From: Streptomyces sp. NBC_00433
Lineage (GTDB): Bacteria > Actinomycetota > Actinomycetes > Streptomycetales > Streptomycetaceae
NCBI GenBank assembly: GCA_036015235.1
Contig: CP107926.1
Location: forward strand, 6,199,501-6,263,500
Direction: 5' to 3'
Length of the DNA stretch: 64,000 nucleotides
Every line of letters begins with the position of its first letter. Within the stretch, counting starts at the first letter, position 1. The position numbers and the translations under genes are program-made. Below, piece by piece: positions 52,499 to 60,593 of this stretch. Under the pieces are notes generated by a model. It worked only from the letters and a program-made list of their open reading frames with translations. It was not told the DNA's origin and made no database searches.

Positions 52499-53359
52499 AT
52501 GGCCAGATGGGACGCGGAGAACCAGCGCTGGGTGCAGGACCCGCCGCCAGGGGAGGCCGGCGAGCCGTGGCCGGTGATCGCGCCGCGGACGCCGGGCCTG
52601 CTGAGCCGGGCCGGCGGCAACAGCCGGGTGCTGCTGGTGGCCTTCGCCGTGGTGCTGGTCTGCGTGGTGGCCGGCGTCGCGCTGTGGGCGTCGCGGACGG
52701 ACTCGGGGAGCGGTTCGGGTCCGGCCGCCGGGGCACCGGGCCTAAGCGGCACCGACACCTCGGCCGCCTACTCGACCTATCCGGCCGCGACCGACGACGC
52801 GGGCGGGGCCGGCGACTCCGACACGACCGACTACCCGACCACCGACTATCCGACCACCGAGGACCCGACCACCGACTACCCGAGCACCGAGGACCCGACG
52901 ACGGAACCGCCGCCCGGCTTCGAGCGGTTGCAGGACGTCGCGGGCTTCACCCTCGACGTGCCGGAGGCCTGGCAGCGCAGCGACGGGGGCGCCAGCGTCT
53001 ACTACGAGAGCCAGGACGCGTCGGGCCTGATCCAGGTATTCGCGCTCACCAGCCCGGAGACGACGCCCTACGACTCCCTGAAGGCGACCGAGGAGACCGT
53101 CTCGGGCAACGACCAGTACCAGCTGCTCGGGCTGCGGTACATCATCGACGACGACGCGTCCGACGCCGCCGACCTCGAATACACCTACGTCCGCGACGAC
53201 GGCAGCACCCGCCACGTCGTCGACCGCGCCTTCACCGGCCCCGACGGCGTGCAGTACGCGCTGCTGGTCGCGGGACCCGACTCCGACTGGCCCACCTACC
53301 AGAACGTCTTCGAGGTGCTGCGCGCGTCCTTCTGCCCCGAGGGCTACTGCACCGGGTAG
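52499..53359 (+). CDS. Membrane-anchored extracytoplasmic protein with Thr/Asp/Pro repeat linker
   Basis: The 286-aa protein starts at ATG 52499 after a GAGAGGGGGG site. About 45 cytoplasmic residues precede one membrane helix (VLLVAFAVVLVCVVAGVALW). A linker of DYPTTDYPTTEDPTT repeats follows (~115-140), then a C-terminal domain (FTLDVPEAWQRSDGG ... FCPEGYCTG) of the kind found in many actinobacterial anchored proteins. Topology should place this domain outside. It lies 16 bp after the motif protein, so is the third gene of the operon. Confidence 0.8.
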   Translation: MARWDAENQRWVQDPPPGEAGEPWPVIAPRTPGLLSRAGGNSRVLLVAFAVVLVCVVAGVALWASRTDSGSGSGPAAGAPGLSGTDTSAAYSTYPAATDDAGGAGDSDTTDYPTTDYPTTEDPTTDYPSTEDPTTEPPPGFERLQDVAGFTLDVPEAWQRSDGGASVYYESQDASGLIQVFALTSPETTPYDSLKATEETVSGNDQYQLLGLRYIIDDDASDAADLEYTYVRDDGSTRHVVDRAFTGPDGVQYALLVAGPDSDWPTYQNVFEVLRASFCPEGYCTG

Positions 53360-53372
53360 GCCGCCGCCGGCC

Positions 53373-54128
53373 TCAGCCGGCCATGCCGGCGGCCATCGCC
53401 CTGACCGCCTCAAGTGCCTCGGCCTGGAGGCCGCCGCCGAAGGTGACGCGGGTGGCACCGAGGGCGCCGAGTTCGCGGGGGGAGGGGGTGCCGGGCTTGC
53501 ACAGGGCGTTCAGCGGGACGCCGACGGCGTCGGCGATCGTCGTGAGGTGCGTCGCCGGGGCGAGGATCGGATAGACGCAGTCGGCGCCCGCCTCGGCGTA
53601 GAGCAGGGCGCGTTCGATCGCCGCGGCGGGTGTGCGCGGGCCGCGCAGGTACGTGTCCACGCGGGCGTTGACCACCAGCGCGGGGCCGGCGGCCGCGCGG
53701 ACCGCCGCGAGGCGGTCGGCCTGCCGGGCGGGGTCGACCAGCGTCGCGGCGGACGGGTCGGAGTCCTCCAGGTTGCACCCGGCGGCGCCGGCCTCCAGCA
53801 GCCGCTCGACCAGCTCGGCGGCGGGCAGGCCGTAGCCGGTCTCGACATCGGCGGTGACGGGCACGTCGACGGCCCGCGTGATCCGGCGGATCGCGGCGAA
53901 CATCTCACCGGGCGGCGTCCCCTCACCGTCCTCGTAGCCCAGGCTCGCCGAGATCCCGGCGCTGGGCGTGGCCAGCGCGGGGAAGCCGGCGTCCGCGAAG
54001 ACCCGCGCGCTGGCCGCGTCCCACGGCCCCGGCAGCACCAGCGGATCCCCGACCGCCCGCCCGTGATGCAGCGCCCGCAGCACGTCCGCGCCCGTCCCCA
54101 CCGGTGTGTCCTTCGTTCGTTCCGTCAT
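53373..54128 (-). CDS. Isocitrate lyase/PEP mutase family enzyme
   Basis: The 251-aa protein starts at ATG 54128 (MTERTKDTPVG); frames extending upstream cross the tRNA gene and are not used. It has the PEP mutase barrel: PGPWDAASARVFADAGFPAL, ADVETGYG (metal-binding Asp/Glu), GAAGCNLEDSDP, and INxR-like VNARVDTYL. The classical ICL KKCGH loop is absent, so a 2-methylisocitrate-lyase-like or oxaloacetate/phosphonate-type activity is possible. It is convergent with the preceding operon, 13 bp apart. Confidence 0.87.
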   Translation of the reverse strand: MTERTKDTPVGTGADVLRALHHGRAVGDPLVLPGPWDAASARVFADAGFPALATPSAGISASLGYEDGEGTPPGEMFAAIRRITRAVDVPVTADVETGYGLPAAELVERLLEAGAAGCNLEDSDPSAATLVDPARQADRLAAVRAAAGPALVVNARVDTYLRGPRTPAAAIERALLYAEAGADCVYPILAPATHLTTIADAVGVPLNALCKPGTPSPRELGALGATRVTFGGGLQAEALEAVRAMAAGMAG

Positions 54129-54161
54129 ACGCCAGACGGTACGGGGGCCACGGCCTCCCGG

Positions 54162-54203
54162 AGTGTGCCAATCGCCCCCGGAAAGTGTGGGCCAATCCCC
54201 CCC
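54162..54203. promoter_or_regulatory. Tandem direct repeats upstream of the PEP mutase-like gene
   Basis: AGTGTGCCAATCGCCCCCG at 54162 and a close relative with GG inserted at 54184 are repeated 22 bp apart, two helical turns, 34-75 bp upstream of the minus-strand start. This suits a cooperative regulator site. Confidence 0.4.
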
Positions 54204-54351
54204 GAGGGCGCCGCCCGGCTGGTCGGATGCCGCCGTGGCGGACGGCGGGCAGGGCGACGAGGTGCACGCCGTCCGCCGCTTCCACTCGGCACGGACGGCC
54301 GCGGCCCACTCCCTGCTGGGCGAGCCCGCGGCCCGCGCCTGGCGCAGCAAG

Positions 54352-54387
54352 GAGAAGGCGGCACCCCGGCCGGGGTGCCGCCTTCTC
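54352..54387 (-). terminator. Perfect palindromic terminator after tRNA-Cys
   Basis: A 36-nt perfect palindrome, GAGAAGGCGGCACCCC then GGCC then its complement, sits 7 bases beyond the tRNA 3' end. It should end tRNA transcription before the PEP mutase-like gene. Confidence 0.85.
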
Positions 54388-54394
54388 GTACCGG

Positions 54395-54466
54395 AGGCCG
54401 TGACCGGAATCGAACCGGCGTCACTCGCTTTGCAGACGAGTCCCTCAACCACTCGGGCACACGGCC
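54395..54466 (-). tRNA. tRNA-Cys (GCA)
   Basis: The 72-nt minus-strand gene folds fully. The acceptor is GGCCGTG/CACGGCC with discriminator U, the D arm CCC/GGG with a GG-containing loop, the anticodon stem CTCGT/GCGAG with loop CTGCAAA (anticodon GCA), and the T arm GCCGG-TTCGATT-CCGGT. CCA is not encoded. It stands alone, not in a tRNA cluster. Confidence 0.96.
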
Positions 54467-54607
54467 ATGTGCGTGCTCTCTGGTACGACCATGACGGGTG
54501 CGGGTGGGCGGGGTCAATGGGGCGGGCGGCGCTGCCATACGACCGCCACACGTCGTTAACAAAACGGCCGGGGGCGTAGGACGGAAGGCGGAGGCGGGTC
54601 CGGTCCC

Positions 54608-56200
54608 GTGGCAGGAGTGAAACGGGCGATTGCCCCTTACGCTGAGCCGGTGACTGTTGCGGAGGAGCGAGCCGGAGAGCGCCTGATACCCGAGGCCGGG
54701 ACGGGCGGCATCCTGGGGCGGGAATACCGGGCGCTGACGCTCGGGGTGGTCTCGGTGGTGCTGCTCGTGGCCTTCGAGGCCACCGCGGTGAGCACCGCGA
54801 TGCCCATCGCGGCCAGGGACCTGCACGGGCTCGGACTGTATGCCTTCGGCTTCTCCGGTTACTTCACGACCTCGCTGCTCGCGATGGTCGTCAGCGGCCA
54901 GTGGTGCGACCGCAGCGGGCCGCTGCGCCCGCTGACCGCCGGGATCGCGGGCTTCGCCGCCGGGCTGGTGGTCAGCGGGACGGCCGGTGCGATGGGGACG
55001 TTCGTGCTGGGCCGGGCGGTGCAGGGCTTCGGCGGCGGGCTGGTGATCGTCGCGCTGTACGTGGTGGTGGGGCGGGCGTATCCGGAGCGGCTGCGCCCCT
55101 CGGTGATGGCGTCCTTCTCGGCGTCCTGGGTGGTGCCGTCGATCGTCGGGCCGCTGGTGTCGGGGACGGTGACCGAGCAACTGGGCTGGCGCTGGGTCTT
55201 CCTGGCCATCCCGGTGCTCGTGGCGCTGCCGCTCGCGGTGATGCTGCCCGCGCTGCGGCGTACGGTGGCCGCGCCCGAGCAGGACGCCGGGCCGCGGCCC
55301 GGCATGGACGGGCGGCGCATCTGGCTGGCCGTCGCGCTGGCCGCGGGCGCGGTGCTGCTGCAATACGCGGGCCAGGACCTGCGCCCGCTGTCGGCGCTGC
55401 CCGCGCTCGCCGGCGCCGCGCTGCTCGTACCGGCCGCCCGCCGCCTGCTGCCGCCCGGCACCTTCCGCGCGGTGCGCGGGCTGCCCGCGGTGGTGCTGAT
55501 GCGCGGCCTGGCGGCGGGCACCTTCGCGGCGGCCGAGACCTTCATCCCGCTGATGCTGGTCACCCAGCGCGGGCTGTCCGCCACGATGGCGGGCCTGTCG
55601 CTCGCCGGCGGCGGGCTGACCTGGGCACTCGGCTCCTACCTCCAGGCCAGGCCGCGCTTCGAGCCGATGCGGGAGCGCCTCGTGCAGGTCGGCATGGTGC
55701 TGTCGGCGACCGCGATAGCGGCGGTGCCGCTGGCGCTGGACCACGCCGTGCCGGTGTGGATCGTCGCCGTCGCCTGGTGCCTGGCCGGCATGGGGATGGG
55801 GATGGTGATCTCCACGCTGTCGGTGCTGCTGATGCGGATCTCGCGTCCGCAGGACGCCGGGACCAACTCCGCCGCCTTGCAGGTCAGCGACGCGCTGGCG
55901 CAGGTGGTGCTGGTGGCCGCCGCGGGCACGGCCTTCGCCGCGCTCGGCGGCGGCTCGCTCGCGCCGTCCGCCGCCGCGGGCGGCACGGCGGTGGCGGCCC
56001 ACCCGGCCGCCTTCGCCGCGGTCTTCCTCCCGGCAGCCCTCCTCGCCCTCGCCTCCACCGTGGCGGCCGCCCGCCTCCGCCCCGCCAAGCGCACCACTAA
56101 CCCCAACCGCCCCGCGGAAGCGCGCGGGTGTGACGTCGGTCGCACCGGAGCGGGGCCCGGCATCGAAACGGGGGACGCGGGCAGTGGGCCGGTAGGCTGA
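54608..56200 (+). CDS. MFS multidrug-type exporter (DHA2-like)
   Basis: The 530-aa protein is placed at GTG 54608 after GGCGGG; GTG 54650 (MTVAEERAGER) is an alternative that loses no domain. About fourteen membrane helices are visible. MFS features include the motif-A loop GQWCDRSGPLRPL and motif C-like VVPSIVGPLVSGTV, which mark drug:H+ antiporters. The first helix keeps VAFEATAVSTAMPIAARDL, typical of DHA2 exporters. The substrate is unknown. No regulator lies beside it; the downstream helicase is ~70 bp away. Confidence 0.9.
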   Translation: MAGVKRAIAPYAEPVTVAEERAGERLIPEAGTGGILGREYRALTLGVVSVVLLVAFEATAVSTAMPIAARDLHGLGLYAFGFSGYFTTSLLAMVVSGQWCDRSGPLRPLTAGIAGFAAGLVVSGTAGAMGTFVLGRAVQGFGGGLVIVALYVVVGRAYPERLRPSVMASFSASWVVPSIVGPLVSGTVTEQLGWRWVFLAIPVLVALPLAVMLPALRRTVAAPEQDAGPRPGMDGRRIWLAVALAAGAVLLQYAGQDLRPLSALPALAGAALLVPAARRLLPPGTFRAVRGLPAVVLMRGLAAGTFAAAETFIPLMLVTQRGLSATMAGLSLAGGGLTWALGSYLQARPRFEPMRERLVQVGMVLSATAIAAVPLALDHAVPVWIVAVAWCLAGMGMGMVISTLSVLLMRISRPQDAGTNSAALQVSDALAQVVLVAAAGTAFAALGGGSLAPSAAAGGTAVAAHPAAFAAVFLPAALLALASTVAAARLRPAKRTTNPNRPAEARGCDVGRTGAGPGIETGDAGSGPVG

Positions 56201-56271
56201 GGCGGTTTTCATGGGCCGCGCCGGCGTCTTGGCAGGGGGCGGTCGCCGCCCCGACACGTACCCCGGAGACC

Positions 56272-58059
56272 GTGACTACCACCGCATCGCACCCCCACCA
56301 CCTGTCTCCCGCCTTCCCCGGCCGCGCGCCCTGGGGGACGGCGAACAAGCTGCGGGCCTGGCAGCAGGCGGCCATCGACACCTATGTCGCGCGGCAGCCG
56401 CGCGACTTCCTCGCGGTGGCCACCCCCGGCGCGGGCAAGACGACCTTCGCGCTGTCGCTCGCGTCGTACCTGCTGCACAACCACATGGTCCAGCAGATCA
56501 CCGTGGTGGCGCCGACCGAGCACCTGAAGACGCAGTGGGCGGACGCGGCGGCGCGGATAGGGATCAAGCTGGACCCGCAGTACAGCGCGGGGCCGGTGGG
56601 GCGCGAATACCACGGCGTCGCGGTGACGTACGCGGGTGTCGGGGTGCGGCCGATGCTGCACCGCAACCGGTGCGAGCAGCGCAAGACGCTGGTGATCCTG
56701 GACGAGATCCACCACGCCGGCGACAGCAAGTCGTGGGGTGAGGCGTGCCTTGAGGCGTTCGACCCGGCGGCCAGGCGGCTGGCGCTGACGGGGACGCCCT
56801 TCAGGTCGGACACCAACCCGATCCCCTTCGTGGCCTACGAGGAGGGCAACGACGGCATCCGGCGCAGCTCGGCCGACTACACCTACGGCTACGGCAACGC
56901 CCTCGCCGACGGCGTCGTCCGGCCGGTGATCTTCCTGTCCTACAGCGGCAACATGCGCTGGCGCACCAAGGCGGGCGACGAGATCGCGGCCCGGCTCGGC
57001 GAGCCGATGACCAAGGACGCCACCGGGCAGGCCTGGCGGACCGCGCTGTCGCCGACCGGCGACTGGATCCCCAACGTGCTCAAGTCCGCCGACCAGCGGC
57101 TGACCGAGGTGCGCAAGGGCATCCCGGACGCGGGCGGCCTGGTCATCGCCACCGACCAGGACTCGGCCCGCGCCTACGCCAAGCTGCTGCGGGAGCTGAC
57201 CGGGCACAAGCCGACCGTGGTGCTGTCGGACGACACGGGCGCCTCCAAGCGCATCGAGGAGTTCAGCGCGTCCGAGGACCGCTGGATGGTCGCGGTGCGG
57301 ATGGTGTCCGAGGGCGTGGACGTGCCGCGCCTGGCGGTCGGGGTCTATGCCACGACGATCTCGACGCCGCTCTTCTTCGCCCAGGCCGTGGGCCGTTTCG
57401 TCCGGTCGCGCCGCCGCGGCGAGACCGCCTCGGTGTTCGTGCCGACGATCCCGATGCTGCTGGAATTCGCCGGCGAGATGGAGGTCGAGCGCGACCACGT
57501 GCTCGACAAGCCGAAGAAGGCCGGCGAGGAGGACCCCTTCGCCGAGGAGGACCAGCTCCTCGCGGACGCCGAGAAGGCCGAGGACGAGGACACCGGGGAC
57601 GACCAACTGCCCTTCGAGGCGCTGGAGTCCGACGCGGTCTTCGACCGGGTCCTCTACGACGGCGCCGAGTTCGGCATGCAGGCGCACCCGGGCAGCGAGG
57701 AGGAGCAGGACTACCTCGGCATCCCCGGGCTGCTGGAGCCCGACCAGGTCCAGATACTGCTCCAGCGGCGGCAGGCCCGGCAGATCGCGCACAGCCGCAA
57801 GAAGCCGGACGAGGAGGCCGACCTGCTGGAGCTGCCCGCGGAGCGGCGCCCTGTGGTGTCGCACCGCCAGCTCCTGGAGCTGAGAAAGCAGTTGAACACC
57901 CTGGTGGCCGCGTACAACCATCAGAGCGGCAAGCCGCACGGCGTGATCCACACCGAGCTGCGCAGGGCCTGCGGGGGTCCGCCGAGTGCCGAGGCGACCG
58001 CGGGCCAGCTCGGCGAACGGATCAAGAAGGTGCAGGAATGGGCCACCCGAATGCGATGA
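56272..58059 (+). CDS. DEAD/DEAH-box superfamily 2 helicase
   Basis: The 595-aa protein starts at GTG 56272 after GGAGA. Motifs in order: LRAWQQAAIDTY (Q-like), Walker A ATPGAGKTTFA (~47), APTEHLKTQW (Ia), DEIHH (II), LTGTPFRSD (III), VSEGVDVPRL (V) and AVGRFVRSRRRGE (VI). An acidic insert (DKPKKAGEEDPFAEEDQLL) and a C-terminal helical domain follow. It is the XPB/UvrB-type helicase conserved in streptomycetes, presumably acting on DNA or RNA; the specific role is unknown. Confidence 0.9.
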   Translation: MTTTASHPHHLSPAFPGRAPWGTANKLRAWQQAAIDTYVARQPRDFLAVATPGAGKTTFALSLASYLLHNHMVQQITVVAPTEHLKTQWADAAARIGIKLDPQYSAGPVGREYHGVAVTYAGVGVRPMLHRNRCEQRKTLVILDEIHHAGDSKSWGEACLEAFDPAARRLALTGTPFRSDTNPIPFVAYEEGNDGIRRSSADYTYGYGNALADGVVRPVIFLSYSGNMRWRTKAGDEIAARLGEPMTKDATGQAWRTALSPTGDWIPNVLKSADQRLTEVRKGIPDAGGLVIATDQDSARAYAKLLRELTGHKPTVVLSDDTGASKRIEEFSASEDRWMVAVRMVSEGVDVPRLAVGVYATTISTPLFFAQAVGRFVRSRRRGETASVFVPTIPMLLEFAGEMEVERDHVLDKPKKAGEEDPFAEEDQLLADAEKAEDEDTGDDQLPFEALESDAVFDRVLYDGAEFGMQAHPGSEEEQDYLGIPGLLEPDQVQILLQRRQARQIAHSRKKPDEEADLLELPAERRPVVSHRQLLELRKQLNTLVAAYNHQSGKPHGVIHTELRRACGGPPSAEATAGQLGERIKKVQEWATRMR

Positions 58060-58303
58060 TTTCCGCGGTGTTACACGGATATGACATGCGACGAGGCGTC
58101 ACCGGACCGCCCGGATTGTGGACGGCCTCTTCCGCTGAGCGGTACAACCTCGCTACCGTGCCGATCACGCACGCGCCGTGGCAGAGCCGCCGCGGAGCGC
58201 AGCCGGTAAGCCGACAACCGGCGGCCTCTCCGCGCACTGCCGCGGGACCGGTGGTGCGTCGTCTCCGTGACAAGCGCCGCCGATTCTATGAGGAGGGGGC
58301 GTC

Positions 58304-59104
58304 GTGACCGCGGAGACGTCTCAGACACTGGACCGGGGCCTGCGGGTCCTGAAACTGCTCGCCGACACCGATCACGGCCTGACCGTGACCGAGTTGGCAG
58401 CCAAACTCGGGGTGAACCGGACGGTCGTCTACCGGCTGCTCGCCACCCTGGAACAGCACTCGCTGGTTCGGCGCGACCTCGGCGGGCGCGCCAGGGTCGG
58501 GCTCGGAGTGCTCGGACTCGCCCACCAGGTGCACCCGCTGCTGCGCGAGGCGGCGCTTCCCGCGCTGCGCTCGCTGGCCGAGGACATCGGGGCCACCGCC
58601 CATCTGACCCTGGTCGACGGCAGCGAAGCGCTGGCCGTCGCCGTGGTCGAGCCGACCTGGACCGACTACCACGTCGCCTACCGCACCGGCTTCCGCCACC
58701 CGCTGGAGCGGGGCGCGGCGGGCCGGGCGATCCTGGCCGGCCGCGGAATGCAGCCGACACCGGACGGCAGCCGCTGGGAGCGCTTCGCGGACGCCCACGA
58801 CGGCCGGGAGGACCCCGACGGCAGGGACGGGCACGACGGCCAGGACCCGCTGGACGACGACCGCGGCGCGACGGTCCGCGTCGGCACCGCCTCGGTCGCC
58901 ACCAGCCTGGCCACCGACCAGGTCCGCTACGTCCTCACCCACGGCGAGCTGGAGGCAGGCGCGAGCGGCGCCGCCGCCCCGCTGCTCGGGGTGCCGGGTG
59001 TGGAGGGCAGCGTCGGCGTCGTGATGCTCGCCGAGGCGGTGCCGGAAAGGGTGGGGCCGAGGGTGGTGGAGGCGGCCACCGAGGTGTCCGACGCACTGCG
59101 CTGA
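58304..59104 (+). CDS. IclR-family transcriptional regulator
   Basis: The 266-aa protein starts at GTG 58304 just after AGGAGGGGG. The N-terminal winged helix is clear (LDRGLRVLKLLADTDHGLTV, ELAAKLGVNRTVVYRLLATLE). The effector domain (AEDIGATAHLTLVDGSEAL, RHPLERGAAGRAILAG) follows and contains an unusual charged insert HDGREDPDGRDGHDGQDPLD (~163-183). Ligand and targets are unknown. The flanking helicase and Lon-like genes give no hint of a pathway. Confidence 0.92.
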   Translation: MTAETSQTLDRGLRVLKLLADTDHGLTVTELAAKLGVNRTVVYRLLATLEQHSLVRRDLGGRARVGLGVLGLAHQVHPLLREAALPALRSLAEDIGATAHLTLVDGSEALAVAVVEPTWTDYHVAYRTGFRHPLERGAAGRAILAGRGMQPTPDGSRWERFADAHDGREDPDGRDGHDGQDPLDDDRGATVRVGTASVATSLATDQVRYVLTHGELEAGASGAAAPLLGVPGVEGSVGVVMLAEAVPERVGPRVVEAATEVSDALR

Positions 59105-59162
59105 GCGGGTGACGGAGCCCGCGGTTTCTGGGCAGGGTCGGCGGTGAAATAAGGTCGGGCGC

Positions 59163-59951
59163 ATGCCTACGCTCTCCCGCCGGTCCCTGACCCTCGCCGT
59201 GTGCGCGGCGGTCGTGGCCGCACTGCTGGTCGTGGCCGCCTTCGCGCCGCTGCCCGTGACCATCGTCGCGCCGGGCCTGACCGCGAACGTCCTGGGCGCC
59301 GACAAGGGCACCCAGATCATCACGATCAGCGGGACTCCGGTACGCGCCACCAGCGGGCAGCTGCGTCTGGTCACCATCGCCGCGACCCCGCCGAACGCCT
59401 CCGTGCACTTCATCGACGTGGCCAAGGCCTGGTTCCGTACGAACCAGGCCGCCATGCCGCGCGACTCGGTCTTCCCGCACGGCGGCTCGGTCAAGGCCAA
59501 CGACAAGGCCAACCTCAAGGAGATGGCGGACTCGCAGGCGGCGGCCACCGGCGCCGCCCTCGGCCACCTCGGCCTGTCGCCGGCGAAGGTCAAGGTCGAG
59601 CTGCACCTCGCCGACGTCGGCGGCCCCAGCGCCGGGCTGCTCTTCACCCTCGGCATCATCGACAAGATCCAGGGCGACGGCCACGGCGGCGACCTCACCG
59701 GCGGCCGCGTCATCGCCGGCACCGGCACCATCGACGCGCGCGGCAATGTCGGCGCGGTCGGCGGCGTACCGCTCAAGGAGCAGGCCGCGCGCAAGGACGG
59801 GGCCACCGTCTTCCTGGTGCCGCGCGCCGAATGCTCCGACGCCACCGCCCTGCTCCCCGGCGGCCTGCGGCTCATTCCCGTCGAGACCCTCGACGGCACC
59901 CTGGCGGCGCTGGCCGACCTGCGGGCGGGCAAGCAGACCCCGACCTGCTGA
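59163..59951 (+). CDS. Membrane-anchored Lon-like (S16) protease, PDZ-less
   Basis: The 262-aa protein has an N-terminal hydrophobic anchor (LTLAVCAAVVAALLVVAAFA), a short beta domain, and an S16 Lon protease domain (~120-255). Catalytic Ser is in VGGPSAGLLFTLGIID and Lys in PLKEQAARKDGA, with GTIDARGNVGAVGG between. YlbL-type proteins are usually ~340 aa with a PDZ domain in the middle; that domain is missing here. It probably cleaves extracytoplasmic proteins. Confidence 0.87.
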   Translation: MPTLSRRSLTLAVCAAVVAALLVVAAFAPLPVTIVAPGLTANVLGADKGTQIITISGTPVRATSGQLRLVTIAATPPNASVHFIDVAKAWFRTNQAAMPRDSVFPHGGSVKANDKANLKEMADSQAAATGAALGHLGLSPAKVKVELHLADVGGPSAGLLFTLGIIDKIQGDGHGGDLTGGRVIAGTGTIDARGNVGAVGGVPLKEQAARKDGATVFLVPRAECSDATALLPGGLRLIPVETLDGTLAALADLRAGKQTPTC

Positions 59952-59981
59952 CAGCCGCCCCCAGGGCCGCCCCGGCGGCCG

Positions 59982-60461
59982 TCACGGCGCGGGCGCGTCC
60001 CCGGCCGCCTGCTCCACCAGCGGGATGATCCGCAGCGGCACCGGGTTCTCCATCACGATCGCGGTCGCCGCCCGCACGATCCCCCCGAAGCCGACGACCT
60101 TGTCGATGACCCGCTGCAGATCCGCGTTCGACCTGGCCACCAGCCGGCACAGCATGTCGCCCTCGCCGGTCGTGGTGTGCAGCTCCAGCACCTCGGGCAC
60201 CGACGCCAGGTGCGCGCGGACGTCCGCGCCCAGGCCCTGCTTGATCTCCAGCGTCGCGAACGCCGTCACCGGATAGCCCAGCGCCGCCGGGTCCACCTGC
60301 GGGCCGAAGCCCCGGATCACCCCGTGCGCCTGCAACCGGTCGAGCCTGGCCTGCACGGTGCCGCGTGCCACCCCCAGCCGGCGCGACGCCTCCAGGACGC
60401 CTATCCGCGGCTCCCGGTCCAGCAGTGTGATCAGCCGCCCGTCCAGCGCGTCGATGCCCAT
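59982..60461 (-). CDS. AsnC/Lrp-family transcriptional regulator
   Basis: The 159-aa protein starts at ATG 60461 after GACGGGG. It has an N-terminal helix-turn-helix (LDGRLITLLDREPRIGVLEA, RLGVARGTVQARLDRLQ) and a C-terminal RAM ligand-binding domain (VTAFATLEIKQGLG, TTTGEGDMLCRLVARSNADL). It is divergent from hpd with 132 bp between, so it likely controls tyrosine catabolism; an inverted repeat lies between them. Confidence 0.93.
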   Translation of the reverse strand: MGIDALDGRLITLLDREPRIGVLEASRRLGVARGTVQARLDRLQAHGVIRGFGPQVDPAALGYPVTAFATLEIKQGLGADVRAHLASVPEVLELHTTTGEGDMLCRLVARSNADLQRVIDKVVGFGGIVRAATAIVMENPVPLRIIPLVEQAAGDAPAP

Positions 60462-60493
60462 CCCCGTCCCGCCCGCCCCTCACCATGGTCATC

Positions 60494-60534
60494 CTGCACA
60501 GATTGATCCCTCGATCGTCACCGCGGCTGTGCAG
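60494..60534. promoter_or_regulatory. Inverted repeat in the Lrp-hpd intergenic region
   Basis: CTGCACAG (60494-60501) and CTGTGCAG (60527-60534) are perfect inverted 8-mers 33 bp apart, about three helical turns. They lie between divergent genes, where an Lrp-type regulator would bind. Assignment is inferred. Confidence 0.45.
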
Positions 60535-60593
60535 TCTGTCCAGTGAAAACCGGAACTGTTGCGCACCCTGAGCGGCGAGGGGACGCTTTTGCC

